Source: Legionellales bacterium
GTDB lineage: Bacteria; Pseudomonadota; Gammaproteobacteria; Berkiellales; Berkiellaceae
Reading direction: 5' to 3'
Assembly: GCA_023266435.1 (NCBI GenBank)
Contig: JAHFQF010000061.1
Span: forward strand, 1 to 11,476
Length of the DNA: 11,476 nt
The translations under genes were made by a program, and so were the position numbers. The notes beneath the pieces are model-generated. The model did no database searches and was not told where the DNA came from. It worked only from the letters and a program-made list of their open reading frames with translations. This document shows, piece by piece, positions 1 to 8,138 of this stretch. Every line of letters begins with the position of its first letter. Position 1 is the first letter of the stretch.

Positions 1-360
1 ATACAATGCTTTTACCGTTTCTTTTTGCTTTGCAATCTTTGCTGAAACTTTTGACTGATCAGCAGATTGCTCTGTAGTGCTTTCTAAATGCTGTAATAGC
101 GCTTTTGCTTTCAGATAACGCTCATGATAGCGCGTTAAATTGCTGTCTGCACAAGCCGCATAAAAATACAAGGCATCAATACGGACCACCTCATACTCTA
201 ACCTGTCTCTTGCAAAATTCCCGACCTTAACAAAGGAAACATCATCCCCCTGCGCGCGCGTGACTGCTTTCAATGCGCCCTTTAGGCCTGGGGTCTTTTT
301 TATTTCCTGCTTTTCCGCTGGGGCAATTGGATCCATTTTTAATTTTTCACTACCAGACAT
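1..360 (-). CDS. Partial hypothetical protein, N-terminal 120 residues
   Basis: An open frame on the minus strand starts at ATG 360-358 and runs without a stop off the left edge, so only the first 120 codons are present. The start is supported by a strong ribosome binding site, AGGAG, about 7 bases upstream. The visible protein is soluble and charged, with no signal peptide or membrane segment. It begins MSGSEKLKMDPIAPAEKQEI, and a lysine- and glutamine-rich helical stretch follows from about residue 75, possibly a coiled coil. I do not recognise the family. It lies 117 bp downstream of another unrecognised gene on the same strand that has a very similar AGGAGTTT leader, so the two may be expressed together. 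The 117-bp gap is AT-rich near this start and could hold a weak promoter, but none is convincing. Confidence 0.75.
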   Translation of the reverse strand, partial: MSGSEKLKMDPIAPAEKQEIKKTPGLKGALKAVTRAQGDDVSFVKVGNFARDRLEYEVVRIDALYFYAACADSNLTRYHERYLKAKALLQHLESTTEQSADQSKVSAKIAKQKETVKALY

Positions 361-477
361 TTTGAAACTCCTACTACTATTATTATCGATATATACTTTA
401 ATTCAGCTACATGCTCATCGGATCAGCACAACTACCGATCCCTTTTTGAACAACACCCTTCTCGCTTTGGGCATCAT

Positions 478-1875
478 TTAATGTGCTTTTAATTTCAACG
501 GTGCTTCTACTCTGACCACATGCTCTGCAAGATCTGGCTGGGCGGTATTGGCTGAAGCCGGATGCCCATTTTTTTCAAACTGAAAACAAATAATATGATC
601 TGCTTGAAAGATATTCTTGAAGAGTGAAGACACTGGTTTTTCAGAATTTGGCGCTCCTGACTCTACTTCCTGTTTTTCAAAAGATTCGACAGGCTGTGCT
701 TTGGGCAAACTTTGCGCTAAATAAGCGCGCATGTCACCTGCTAAAATTCGTAGATTTTCAGTCATTTCTTTGTTTGGGTTTTCTGTCACGCGACTGTCTG
801 AAATGGCACTATCAGACACTACAGATTTTCCTGGTGTTCCATAAAGCGCATGAAAATTCGCTGTTACTATTTGAGTATGCAATTGCGCATCCCGTGTGAT
901 AGAGCGAAATCCAAACTGGAAAGAGCCAAATAACTTTTCTAATAATTTACGAGCACCATCTAACAGTGAGCCACCATTATGCACCATAGTCCCAAATCCA
1001 AAGAAAGCGGCGCCCAGAAGCCCCATCGTTGCGATACTTTTGACAACCAGTGCTTTTGCAGTCAGCCCTAACATCGCAACCACTGTTCCAATCAGCAGAA
1101 AACTGAATACAATGTCTTTAATATTTAATTTTCGGTTGTGATGATAAAGCCCAGAAAAGGTGCGCGACAAATTACGTGCTATTAGTGTCAGGCGAGAATG
1201 ATTGCCGTTCCATTTCTCAAGGAATACAACAAATCCGATAGCAGCAGCTATCAATACAGCAGGTATTAATGGGAGGCCTAAACCAAAGAAAATCGATGCA
1301 GCAGTTCCAGCAGCAATCGCAAGTGCAATTAGCCATTTGAATGCTGCTAATTTATAGTTACTGTCCTCAGGATATTTAGATTTCATTGAAGGGCTGAAAC
1401 CAGGTTCATTTTTTTCGTCACAAACTTGCCAGCTTTCTTCCCATTTAGGATCAGCCAAAGAGCGGCAAAGATGCTTTTTGCTCTGAGGCATAGGTGGCGG
1501 CATCTTGGCTTCAGCCATACGATTGGTCAAATGTAGATAATACATTTGCGCTTGATAGGCGCTTTCAAAAGGGAGCAGCCCGATCATGCCATTGGACAGC
1601 GCATCATAATCATCTCGCAGCTGTTGAGCAGCATTTGCGTCAATGATCGGATTTTTTGCATGCTGCGCTCGCAATACATAACGCATAAACGCTGATTGAG
1701 TGTAAGGATCTTTGCCGGCTTTCGTGAGTTTGATTCTTTCAAAATATAAATTTTGCGCTAAATCCAGTAATTCAGGCACGACATAAGTTCGTGGTTGTCC
1801 TTCCGCAGGATTTTTTTCACGTAATACAACCAGCTCCCTATGTTCTGTTTCAAATGTCGGCTTGTGCTTGGCCAT
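478..1875 (-). CDS. Hypothetical membrane protein with two hydrophobic hairpins
   Basis: This encodes a 465-residue protein I cannot assign to a family. Residues 1-170 are soluble and charged, with a proline-rich piece near 125-130 (PPPMPQ). Hydrophobic segments lie at about 177-198, 200-220, 253-275 and 280-298, forming two membrane hairpins separated by a short basic loop. Residues 300-465 are soluble and rich in Ser, Glu and Lys. There is no N-terminal signal peptide. The start at ATG 1875-1873 has an AGGAG at 1884-1888 and a TATAAT box upstream. The gene lies 80 bp downstream of znuB and 117 bp upstream of the partial gene at the window edge, all on one strand. Paired hairpins inside otherwise soluble proteins occur in some secreted effectors of intracellular bacteria, but that is only a possibility here. 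An inner-membrane protein is equally plausible. Confidence 0.85.
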   Translation of the reverse strand: MAKHKPTFETEHRELVVLREKNPAEGQPRTYVVPELLDLAQNLYFERIKLTKAGKDPYTQSAFMRYVLRAQHAKNPIIDANAAQQLRDDYDALSNGMIGLLPFESAYQAQMYYLHLTNRMAEAKMPPPMPQSKKHLCRSLADPKWEESWQVCDEKNEPGFSPSMKSKYPEDSNYKLAAFKWLIALAIAAGTAASIFFGLGLPLIPAVLIAAAIGFVVFLEKWNGNHSRLTLIARNLSRTFSGLYHHNRKLNIKDIVFSFLLIGTVVAMLGLTAKALVVKSIATMGLLGAAFFGFGTMVHNGGSLLDGARKLLEKLFGSFQFGFRSITRDAQLHTQIVTANFHALYGTPGKSVVSDSAISDSRVTENPNKEMTENLRILAGDMRAYLAQSLPKAQPVESFEKQEVESGAPNSEKPVSSLFKNIFQADHIICFQFEKNGHPASANTAQPDLAEHVVRVEAPLKLKAH

Positions 1876-1909
1876 TAGTCAAACTCCTAACATAATTAAA
1901 CTGAAATAA

Positions 1910-1915
1910 ATTATA
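1910..1915 (-). promoter_or_regulatory. Candidate -10 box for the 465-residue gene
   Basis: Read on the minus strand this is a perfect TATAAT, 34 bases before the ATG at 1875, in the AT-rich gap after znuB. It would give a leader of roughly 28 bases carrying the AGGAG ribosome binding site. No good -35 hexamer is seen at 16-18 bp spacing, so the call rests mainly on the -10 box. No clear terminator separates znuB from it, so read-through from znuCB is also possible. Confidence 0.4.
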
Positions 1916-1955
1916 AGGCTAACACTTTTGTTTTTTGCTGTAAACAATAGGCAAG

Positions 1956-2780
1956 CTAGGATTGATTTTTGTTTTTAAATACGTTTCGAAAAACACTGTT
2001 GTACACAATAATAAGCAGGAATAAAACAAAGGCAGCTAACACAATAGTGGGGCCTGTGGGCCAATCAAAATAGTAAGAATTCGTCAGACCTAAGACAACA
2101 GATGCGCAACCAATGACAATGCCACCCCAAATCATTTGCCAAGGATGATAGGATAGCACTCGGCTAGCTGCATTGGGAATTATAAGCAAGGCGGCTACCA
2201 ATAAAACACCCACGATTTTAATTGCAAAAGCGATGGCCATTGCAAGACACAACATGAGGCCATTTTCATAGGTGCGCACAGGTATGCCTTCAATTTGCGC
2301 CAGCTCTGGGCTCACCATCACGATTAAGAGCTTTTTCCAGGTCATCAACAAGGCCGCCAGCACAGTAATTGCTATTGCAAAAATCCAAGCAATCTCTGCC
2401 CAGCTTAAAATCAAAATATCGCCATACAGATAAGTTAGTAAGCTCATTGGTGCGGCTTGCATACTGGCCAATAAGATTAAACCCGCTGCAAACAAGCTAT
2501 ACGTTAAAACAGCTAAAATAGCATCTTGGCTAAAATAATGCGTGGTTCGTAACTGCGCTAACCCCACCCCTACAACAATGCTGGTCATCAGCACACCAAT
2601 CACCAGGGGCAAGTGCCAACAAAAGGCCAAGCCAATGCCAAGCAAACTGGCATGAGCCAACGTATCTCCAATAAATGCCATACGACGCCATAACAGCAAC
2701 GCGCCTAAAGGGCTTGCCATAAGCACCACCCCCATCCCACCTAAAGCAGCTAATAGCATGTAATCGGGAATATTAAGCAT
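1956..2780 (-). CDS. znuB: Zinc ABC transporter permease ZnuB
   Basis: This is the inner-membrane channel subunit of the ZnuABC zinc importer, of the ABC-3 (metal permease) family. The 274 residues are almost entirely hydrophobic, with about seven to eight membrane segments. Family features are GDTLAHASLLG at 38-48, a VGVLLVAALLIIPNAASR stretch near 190-207 and PTGPTIV near 241-247. The frame is open up to 2840, but the start is placed at ATG 2780-2778. The extra 20 residues would be hydrophilic and unlike the family, whereas this ATG has an AGAGGGG about 8 bases upstream and overlaps the znuC stop by 8 bp, typical of translational coupling. It is the second gene of a znuC-znuB unit. Manganese or iron relatives exist, but the His-rich partner proteins favour zinc. 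Confidence 0.93.
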   Translation of the reverse strand: MLNIPDYMLLAALGGMGVVLMASPLGALLLWRRMAFIGDTLAHASLLGIGLAFCWHLPLVIGVLMTSIVVGVGLAQLRTTHYFSQDAILAVLTYSLFAAGLILLASMQAAPMSLLTYLYGDILILSWAEIAWIFAIAITVLAALLMTWKKLLIVMVSPELAQIEGIPVRTYENGLMLCLAMAIAFAIKIVGVLLVAALLIIPNAASRVLSYHPWQMIWGGIVIGCASVVLGLTNSYYFDWPTGPTIVLAAFVLFLLIIVYNSVFRNVFKNKNQS

Positions 2781-3499
2781 GCTGATGCCCCTCTTCTTGC
2801 GGGGGTAGAATATCCCCTGATGTCCCATGACTGTGGTCATGCCTATGCGTGTACAATGCCAAAAAAGCAGGATCTTGAGCGATTGTATGTGGTGAGCCTT
2901 GGCAACAGATGTGATGATTAAAACAAATCACGCGATCGGTGGCTTGCATCACGTAATGCAGATCATGGGAGACTAATAAAATGGTACAGCCAAATTCATC
3001 TCTAATCTGAGCCAATAATTGGTAAATTTCGCTTTGACCTGCGATATCAATACTTTGCGCGGGCTCATCTAAGACTAAAAAAGTTGGCTTTCGAATGAGT
3101 GCGCGTGCAAGCAACACACGTTGCCATTCGCCACCTGAGAGAGACTGTAGTGGTTGATTAGCAATGCGCTCAATCCGTAAACGCGAGAGCCACGCGACAA
3201 TAGCCGCTTTATCGTCTGTCACACACTCTAAAAAATCTCGGACAGTTAAGGGCAGTAAAGGGCTAATCACGAGCCTCTGAGGCATGTAACCAACACATAT
3301 CTGGGGAGCACGTATCACATTACCCGCTGTGGGCTTAACCAATCCTAAAACGACTTTAATTAAGGTCGTTTTACCTGCTCCATTAGGGCCAATTAAGGAA
3401 ACTATCTCGCCCGCTTTGATTGACAGGGAAACCTTGTGTAGAATTGCCCTCTGGTCATAGTGAACAGAAACATCTTTTAATTCAATGAGTTGGTTTAAC

Positions 3500-3501
<2 letters not shown>
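2773..3501 (-). CDS. znuC: Zinc ABC transporter ATPase ZnuC
   Basis: This 242-residue ATPase powers zinc import on the cytoplasmic face of the membrane. It has Walker A GPNGAGKT (38-45), a Q-loop Gln in MPQ (75), signature LSGGEWQ (121-127), Walker B FLVLDEP (141-147) and the switch His in SHD (179). The C-terminal tail is His-rich (HRHDHSHG from 219 and EEGHQHA at the end), as in other ZnuC proteins, and may sense or bind zinc. The ATG at 3501-3499 is the only sensible start, because the conserved domain begins at about residue 6. That start codon shares two bases with the start codon of znuA on the opposite strand. No strong Shine-Dalgarno is visible, and any promoter must lie inside the znuA coding region. 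No Zur-type palindrome was found by eye. Confidence 0.95.
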
Positions 3502-4471
<970 letters not shown>

Positions 4472-4519
4472 TAGAGTAGTTCCGTTTTATGGGGCAAGCC
4501 GGAGAATCTTTTCGTGACC

Positions 4520-4564
4520 GAGCTTGAAGCTCAGCCACCCTCTCCCTTCAAATAATGGGAGAGG
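4520..4564. other. Two inverted repeats between convergent znuA and ubiA
   Basis: The 157-bp gap between the znuA and ubiA stops holds two adjacent symmetrical sequences. The first is GAGCTT-G-AAGCTC at 4520-4532. The second is CCTCTCCC at 4539-4546 paired with GGGAGAGG at 4557-4564 around a 10-base loop. The second is a strong perfect 8-bp stem but has no T-run on either side, so it is not a standard intrinsic terminator. It could protect 3' ends, help stop convergent transcription or be a REP-like repeat. CCTCTCCC...GGGAGAGG pairs are common in intergenic DNA of many proteobacteria. Confidence 0.5.
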
Positions 4565-4628
4565 CGATTTGATCTACGGGCGGCTTTTGCGAGGGAAGTA
4601 GCAAAGATGCGAAGGTAGGCTGCGCCTT

Positions 4629-5486
4629 TTAAAATAGACAACACACGATACTAATAAATAAAATTAATCCTGCCCAATGATGTTTAGCAAAGGCTTGAAA
4701 ATACGTTTTCCTTTTTAAAATAGCGAGTCGGTACCATTGCCATAATAATAGACTGGTATGAACACCGAGCCCTAGATAAAACGGCCAAGACAATTTTAAA
4801 ATGAGTCCTACGAGCAGAAAGCCCAGTGTAGCCAATACATAGCAGCTTAAAAGGACGGGATATAGATAATGGCCCAAAGTAATGGCCAATGAGTGAATGG
4901 GTAATGACAGATCATCTTCTTTATCCATGAGTGCATAAATTGTGTCATAGGCAACCACAATGCCTAATTGACTCAAATAAAAAATCCACGCCCATCCAGG
5001 CACAGTATTTAGTTCAGCGGCCACAGCTACAATAATGCCCCAATTAAACACTATCCCTAAGATCAATTGCGGCGCTTTAAAAAAACGTTTAGTGAAAGGG
5101 TACAGGAATGTTAACAGCAGGCCGATGATGGCAAGCCCCCAACATATTTTAGGTAATTGAAGCAATAAGATGAGCGCTAATACTAACAAGAATAGCAAGC
5201 AAGACGCTGCCTGTCGGCGCGTTAAGGCACCACTGGCTAACGGACGCTGGGCAGTACGTGCCACCGCTTTATCAAATTGAGCATCTGCCATGTCATTGAT
5301 GACACACCCGGCAGCACGCATCGTCCAGACCCCCAGGACAAAAACACTTATTCTAAAAAGGCTAGGGCCTGTAGCTGAGGCTGCTAGCCACAATGCAGAT
5401 AAAGTTGGCCACATTAATAATAACCAACCAATAGGCTTGTCAAAACGCATCAATTGATAGTACGCTTTAGCGGTTTGAATCTTCAT
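4629..5486 (-). CDS. ubiA: 4-hydroxybenzoate polyprenyltransferase UbiA
   Basis: This is an integral membrane enzyme that attaches the polyprenyl tail to 4-hydroxybenzoate, an early step of ubiquinone synthesis. The 285 residues match the usual length, with about eight to nine membrane helices. Both Mg-diphosphate-binding Asp motifs are present: NDMADAQFD at 64-72 and DTIYALMDKEDD at 181-192. MRFDKPIGWLLLMWPTL (13-29) and MRAAGCVINDMAD (56-68) are also strongly UbiA-like. After the second motif, where E. coli UbiA reads GIKST, this protein reads PIHSL, so a normally basic Lys is His198. The start at ATG 5486-5484 has a good AGGAG. No ubiC is present. The gene is divergent from the flavoprotein gene with only 10 bp between the starts, so its promoter must lie inside that neighbour. 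Confidence 0.94.
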   Translation of the reverse strand: MKIQTAKAYYQLMRFDKPIGWLLLMWPTLSALWLAASATGPSLFRISVFVLGVWTMRAAGCVINDMADAQFDKAVARTAQRPLASGALTRRQAASCLLFLLVLALILLLQLPKICWGLAIIGLLLTFLYPFTKRFFKAPQLILGIVFNWGIIVAVAAELNTVPGWAWIFYLSQLGIVVAYDTIYALMDKEDDLSLPIHSLAITLGHYLYPVLLSCYVLATLGFLLVGLILKLSWPFYLGLGVHTSLLLWQWYRLAILKRKTYFQAFAKHHWAGLILFISIVCCLF

Positions 5487-5496
5487 TGGATCTCCT

Positions 5497-6654
5497 ATGG
5501 CTCACAATCACCTTGTCATCATTGGCTCAGGATTGGCTGGTTATAATTTAGCCCGCGAATTTCGTAAACACGATAAAGACTGCTCTTTGACTTTCATTAC
5601 GCAGGAAGAAGGGATTTATTATTCTAAACCTTTACTGTCTTCCGCATTGAGTAATGCCAAAGCCCTGTCCACCTTAAAGCTACACGAAAGAGAAAAGATG
5701 GAACAAAGCCTTAATGCTACCATCTTGGCACATACTTCTGCCACCGCCATTGATCTAGAAGCACGTGTAGTTGCTATCGATAAAGCAGCCCAGGCCGTGC
5801 CTTATACTCAACTGGTTTTAGCCATGGGGGCCTCTCCCAAACTGCCTCCTTTAGCAGGCAACGGGGTACACGATATTTTACAAATTAATAGTTTGGCGGA
5901 TTATGAAGTCTTTCGCCAACATTTACATACACCTGGCATGGCAGTGACGATTTTAGGAGCAGGATTGATTGGCAGTGAATTGGCCAACGATCTGAGCAAA
6001 AGCGGTTATAAAGTGAATCTCATTTGCTCGAGCGATGCGCCCTTACCACGCCTTTTACCTAACGCTTTAGGTGCAGTCATGATCGATGCGTTAAAGCAAC
6101 AGAATGCGACGGTTGTCACCAACCAACGCGCAATTGCAGTAGAAAAACAGAGCACTGGTTTTGTAACAACGTTACAAGACAACAGTACTTACCAATCAGA
6201 CTTGGTATTGTCTGCGGTGGGATTAAGCCCTAATACAGCGTTGGCCGCTCAAGCCGGGTTGCTTATCAATCGTGGCATTGTAGCGAATGTGTACGGCCAA
6301 ACCAGCGACAAGGCTGTCTTTACCTTGGGAGATTGTGCAGAAATTGATGGACAATTACATCAATTTGTCATGCCTATCATGCAGGCTTCCAAACCATTAG
6401 GGCTGACTCTAGCGGGAACACAGACTGCAATTACCTATCCTTGGATGCCTGTGTCTGCCAAAACCGCTTGTGCAATGACTGCCATCCCACCAGCCGAGAC
6501 TGACGGTAGTTGGGAAATTACTGGAGAGGCACCAAATTTAGAAGCCACGTATAGAGATTCAACGGGTAAAGCCATTGGTTTTGCTTTGGTGGGTGACGCC
6601 ACTGCAAAAAGAAGGGACTACATGGCGTTACTGGATGGACAAATCAGCGGATAA
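5497..6654 (+). CDS. rubB: Rubredoxin-NAD(+) reductase-like flavoprotein
   Basis: This is a 385-residue FAD- and NAD(P)H-binding oxidoreductase. It has an N-terminal FAD dinucleotide fold with GSGLAG (10-15), SKPLLS at 43-48, a central NAD-binding fold with LGAGLIGSE (153-161), and a second FAD-contact motif, TLGDCAE (276-282). It has no CxxC redox pair, so it is not a thioredoxin-reductase type. Length and sequence (AGYNLARE, ANDLS.GGY-like, LSAVGL, NRGIV, TLGDCAEIDG, VMPIM) agree closely with what I recall of the Pseudomonas rubredoxin reductase that passes electrons from NADH to rubredoxin. No rubredoxin gene is visible here, so the electron acceptor is inferred. The start at 5497 has only a weak GGA upstream, and its promoter must lie within ubiA. 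Related flavoprotein reductases of other electron carriers are the alternative. Confidence 0.88.
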   Translation: MAHNHLVIIGSGLAGYNLAREFRKHDKDCSLTFITQEEGIYYSKPLLSSALSNAKALSTLKLHEREKMEQSLNATILAHTSATAIDLEARVVAIDKAAQAVPYTQLVLAMGASPKLPPLAGNGVHDILQINSLADYEVFRQHLHTPGMAVTILGAGLIGSELANDLSKSGYKVNLICSSDAPLPRLLPNALGAVMIDALKQQNATVVTNQRAIAVEKQSTGFVTTLQDNSTYQSDLVLSAVGLSPNTALAAQAGLLINRGIVANVYGQTSDKAVFTLGDCAEIDGQLHQFVMPIMQASKPLGLTLAGTQTAITYPWMPVSAKTACAMTAIPPAETDGSWEITGEAPNLEATYRDSTGKAIGFALVGDATAKRRDYMALLDGQISG

Positions 6655-6706
6655 GGCACTGAATAATCTCGGCTCAGGGACTTTGTTTTTCAACAGCACC
6701 CTCCAC

Positions 6707-6725
6707 GGCTGCAAATGGCGCAGCC
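6707..6725 (+). other. Stem-loop after the rubredoxin reductase gene
   Basis: GGCTGC at 6707-6712 pairs with GCAGCC at 6720-6725 around a 7-base loop, about 53 bases past the stop at 6654. No T-run follows, so it is at best a weak transcript-end structure in the convergent gap. Confidence 0.3.
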
Positions 6726-6743
6726 CTGGGCCAATGGGTCTCA

Positions 6744-6764
6744 ACAAAAAGGCCGACTCGCCTT
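6744..6764 (-). terminator. Rho-independent terminator for the EamA-family gene
   Basis: On the minus strand AAGGC, a 6-base loop and GCCTT (6764 to 6749) run straight into five T residues in total (complement of 6746-6750). The structure sits about 27 bases past the stop codon of the transporter gene at 6791. The stem is short (5 bp), so it may be weak, but position and T-run fit an intrinsic terminator. Confidence 0.5.
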
Positions 6765-6790
6765 GGGTCGTTTAATTGGCCAAACTATAG

Positions 6791-7738
6791 TCAGGCTTGA
6801 ACACTTTCGTTTTTTTTGCGCTTACCAACATATGCTGTGCCCAAGTAAATCGAAAATAAAACGAAACATAAACCGATGAGATCATAGACGCCTAGCGTTT
6901 CTCCTAAAAATATCCACGCTAAAAAAGTCGTTGCCAATGGCATGAGGCTACCAAAGATACCTGCGGTACTGGTTGGGACTAATTTGAGCGCATGCGGCCA
7001 AAAAACGTAGAACCCTGCGGCTGCGATTGCGCCTGTTGCAATAATTCCTAATATTTTTAGATCAGTGACAAGTTGCCAACCATCGCTTGGCCAAGTGTAA
7101 ATTGCAATAGGCCATAGACACAGTGCACTGGTCCAGTTTGCCCATACACCAGCCCCCATGGCAGAGACTCTGCGGCTGGAAAGGCGAGCGAAAATTGAAT
7201 AAAGCGACTCTGGAATGATGGCAATAAAGACTAATAAATTACCTAGCAAGCTATTTTTCGTCATTTCTGAATCACCCTGGTCATTCAGACTTAAAATGAC
7301 GATACCAATCATGGCAATCACAATTGCCCATCTCATATTCACGCTTATTTTTTCTTTCAAGAGAAAATAAGCAAAAATAGCCACCATGGCGGGTAATACA
7401 CTGCTGATAATACCGGCAGAAATGGCTGTTGTTTGGGAAACCCCATAGGCAAAAAAGAGGTTAAAAAGCACTCCTGCCGTCAATCCTTGGGCTAATAAGA
7501 TGCAATAATCCATGGTTTCCAATTTGCCAGACGGATGTGTGGGCAATAGATATGGCATGCGTTTATACGACATAATCAACAATAAAATAGTGCCACTGAT
7601 TGAAAAGCGGATGGCCAACATCAAAAAGGCCGGTATCGTGGGTATCAGAGTTTTAGCTACGATGGTATTAATTGCAACAGACACTTGAGCCATTGCCAGC
7701 GCAAAATAAGCAAATCGTAGAGAGTTTACGTTAAACAT
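6791..7738 (-). CDS. EamA/DMT-superfamily transporter
   Basis: This is a 315-residue inner-membrane protein with about ten hydrophobic segments arranged as two EamA repeats. The first ends near LLKEK (126-130) and the second ends with LGETLGVYDLIGLCFVLFS (278-296). Both are the hallmark end-of-repeat motifs of the drug/metabolite transporter superfamily. A basic tail (KRKK, 306-309) follows the last helix and would be cytoplasmic. Such proteins usually export amino acids, nucleosides or other metabolites; the substrate cannot be read from the sequence. The ATG at 7738-7736 has no clear Shine-Dalgarno. Upstream are a perfect TATAAT and, abutting it, a perfect palindrome that is a candidate operator, so the gene is probably transcribed alone and regulated. 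It is convergent with the rubredoxin reductase gene. Confidence 0.9.
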   Translation of the reverse strand: MFNVNSLRFAYFALAMAQVSVAINTIVAKTLIPTIPAFLMLAIRFSISGTILLLIMSYKRMPYLLPTHPSGKLETMDYCILLAQGLTAGVLFNLFFAYGVSQTTAISAGIISSVLPAMVAIFAYFLLKEKISVNMRWAIVIAMIGIVILSLNDQGDSEMTKNSLLGNLLVFIAIIPESLYSIFARLSSRRVSAMGAGVWANWTSALCLWPIAIYTWPSDGWQLVTDLKILGIIATGAIAAAGFYVFWPHALKLVPTSTAGIFGSLMPLATTFLAWIFLGETLGVYDLIGLCFVLFSIYLGTAYVGKRKKNESVQA

Positions 7739-7744
7739 TTCATG

Positions 7745-7774
7745 GCCATATCATTACAGGGATATGGCATTATA
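7745..7774 (-). promoter_or_regulatory. -10 box with abutting palindromic operator candidate
   Basis: On the minus strand TATAAT occupies 7774-7769 and is followed directly by a perfect inverted repeat. GCCATATC at 7745-7752 mirrors GATATGGC at 7761-7768 with an 8-bp centre. The expected transcription start falls inside this 24-bp palindrome, where a dimeric repressor would block transcription. The -35 is poor (TTCGTT at 17-bp spacing). The same sequence in RNA could form a hairpin just before the start codon. No regulator gene adjoins it, so the binding protein is unknown. Confidence 0.5.
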
Positions 7775-7818
7775 CATTAAACAAGCAAGGAAACGAACAC
7801 ATTTCCTTGGCAGACATA

Positions 7819-7977
7819 TACCCAAGATGCTTCAAAATGCGTAGTTTATAGCAAAGCGAATTTAACCAGATGCAGTCTTCTGAGCCGAGAAATAGTCAAC
7901 ACTATTGCGAGGCGAAGAAGGCTTCAGCTGGGCAAACTCGGGCAGCTAGAAACATGCATTTCGAAGTATCTTGGGTA
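7819..7977. mobile_element. MITE/ERIC-like palindromic repeat, copy 1
   Basis: This 159-bp non-coding unit begins TACCCAAG and ends CTTGGGTA, with a TA dinucleotide immediately outside each end. Including the flanking bases, 7816-7840 and 7956-7980 form a 25-bp inverted repeat, perfect over the outer 13 bp and with two mismatches further in. The symmetry runs through the whole unit without gaps to a central AATAGT-CAAC-ACTATT (7891-7906), so a transcript would fold into one long imperfect hairpin. It has no coding capacity. Length, palindromy, TATACCC/GGGTATA ends and TA borders resemble ERIC elements and IS630/mariner-type MITEs. Which family it belongs to is not known. Confidence 0.8.
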
Positions 7978-7979
7978 TA

Positions 7980-8138
7980 TACCCAAGATCTTTGAAAATG
8001 CGTAGTTTATAGCAAAGCGGATTTAGCCAGATGAAGTTTTCCGAACCAAGGAATAGTCGATACTATTGCGAGGTGAGGAAGGCTGCAGAGGGTTAAATTC
8101 GAGCAGCTAGAAACAGGTATTTTGGAGTGCCTTGGGTA
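7980..8138. mobile_element. MITE/ERIC-like palindromic repeat, copy 2
   Basis: This second unit of exactly 159 bp is in the same orientation as copy 1 and separated from it only by the TA at 7978-7979. It is about 80-85% identical to copy 1 by eye, with no length changes. A 25-base stretch at 7995-8019 is identical to 7834-7858, and the central AATAGT-CGAT-ACTATT (8052-8067) is kept. Its terminal inverted repeat is weaker than that of copy 1 (outer 11 bp perfect), so it may be older. A TA at 8139-8140 borders its right end. The unit lies downstream of the ornithine aminotransferase gene and may be transcribed as part of its 3' region. Confidence 0.8.

Noticed and set aside
417..446. Hairpin GGATC/GATCC followed by five T on the plus strand, resembling a terminator
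   Set aside because: No plus-strand gene lies upstream of it, the stem has only 5 bp with a 12-base loop, and on the minus strand there is no T-run.
260..481. Plus-strand open frame of 73 codons with a hydrophobic stretch
   Set aside because: It overlaps the well-supported minus-strand partial gene at 1-360, lacks a good ribosome binding site and reads as the antisense of that gene plus the gap.
2781..2840. N-terminal extension of ZnuB by 20 residues
   Set aside because: The added residues are hydrophilic and derive from the znuC 3' end in another frame. The ATG at 2780 has a binding site and the usual 8-bp overlap.
6575..6775. Plus-strand open frame overlapping the end of the rubredoxin reductase gene
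   Set aside because: It is mostly a shifted frame of the reductase and runs into the terminator region, with no recognisable protein.
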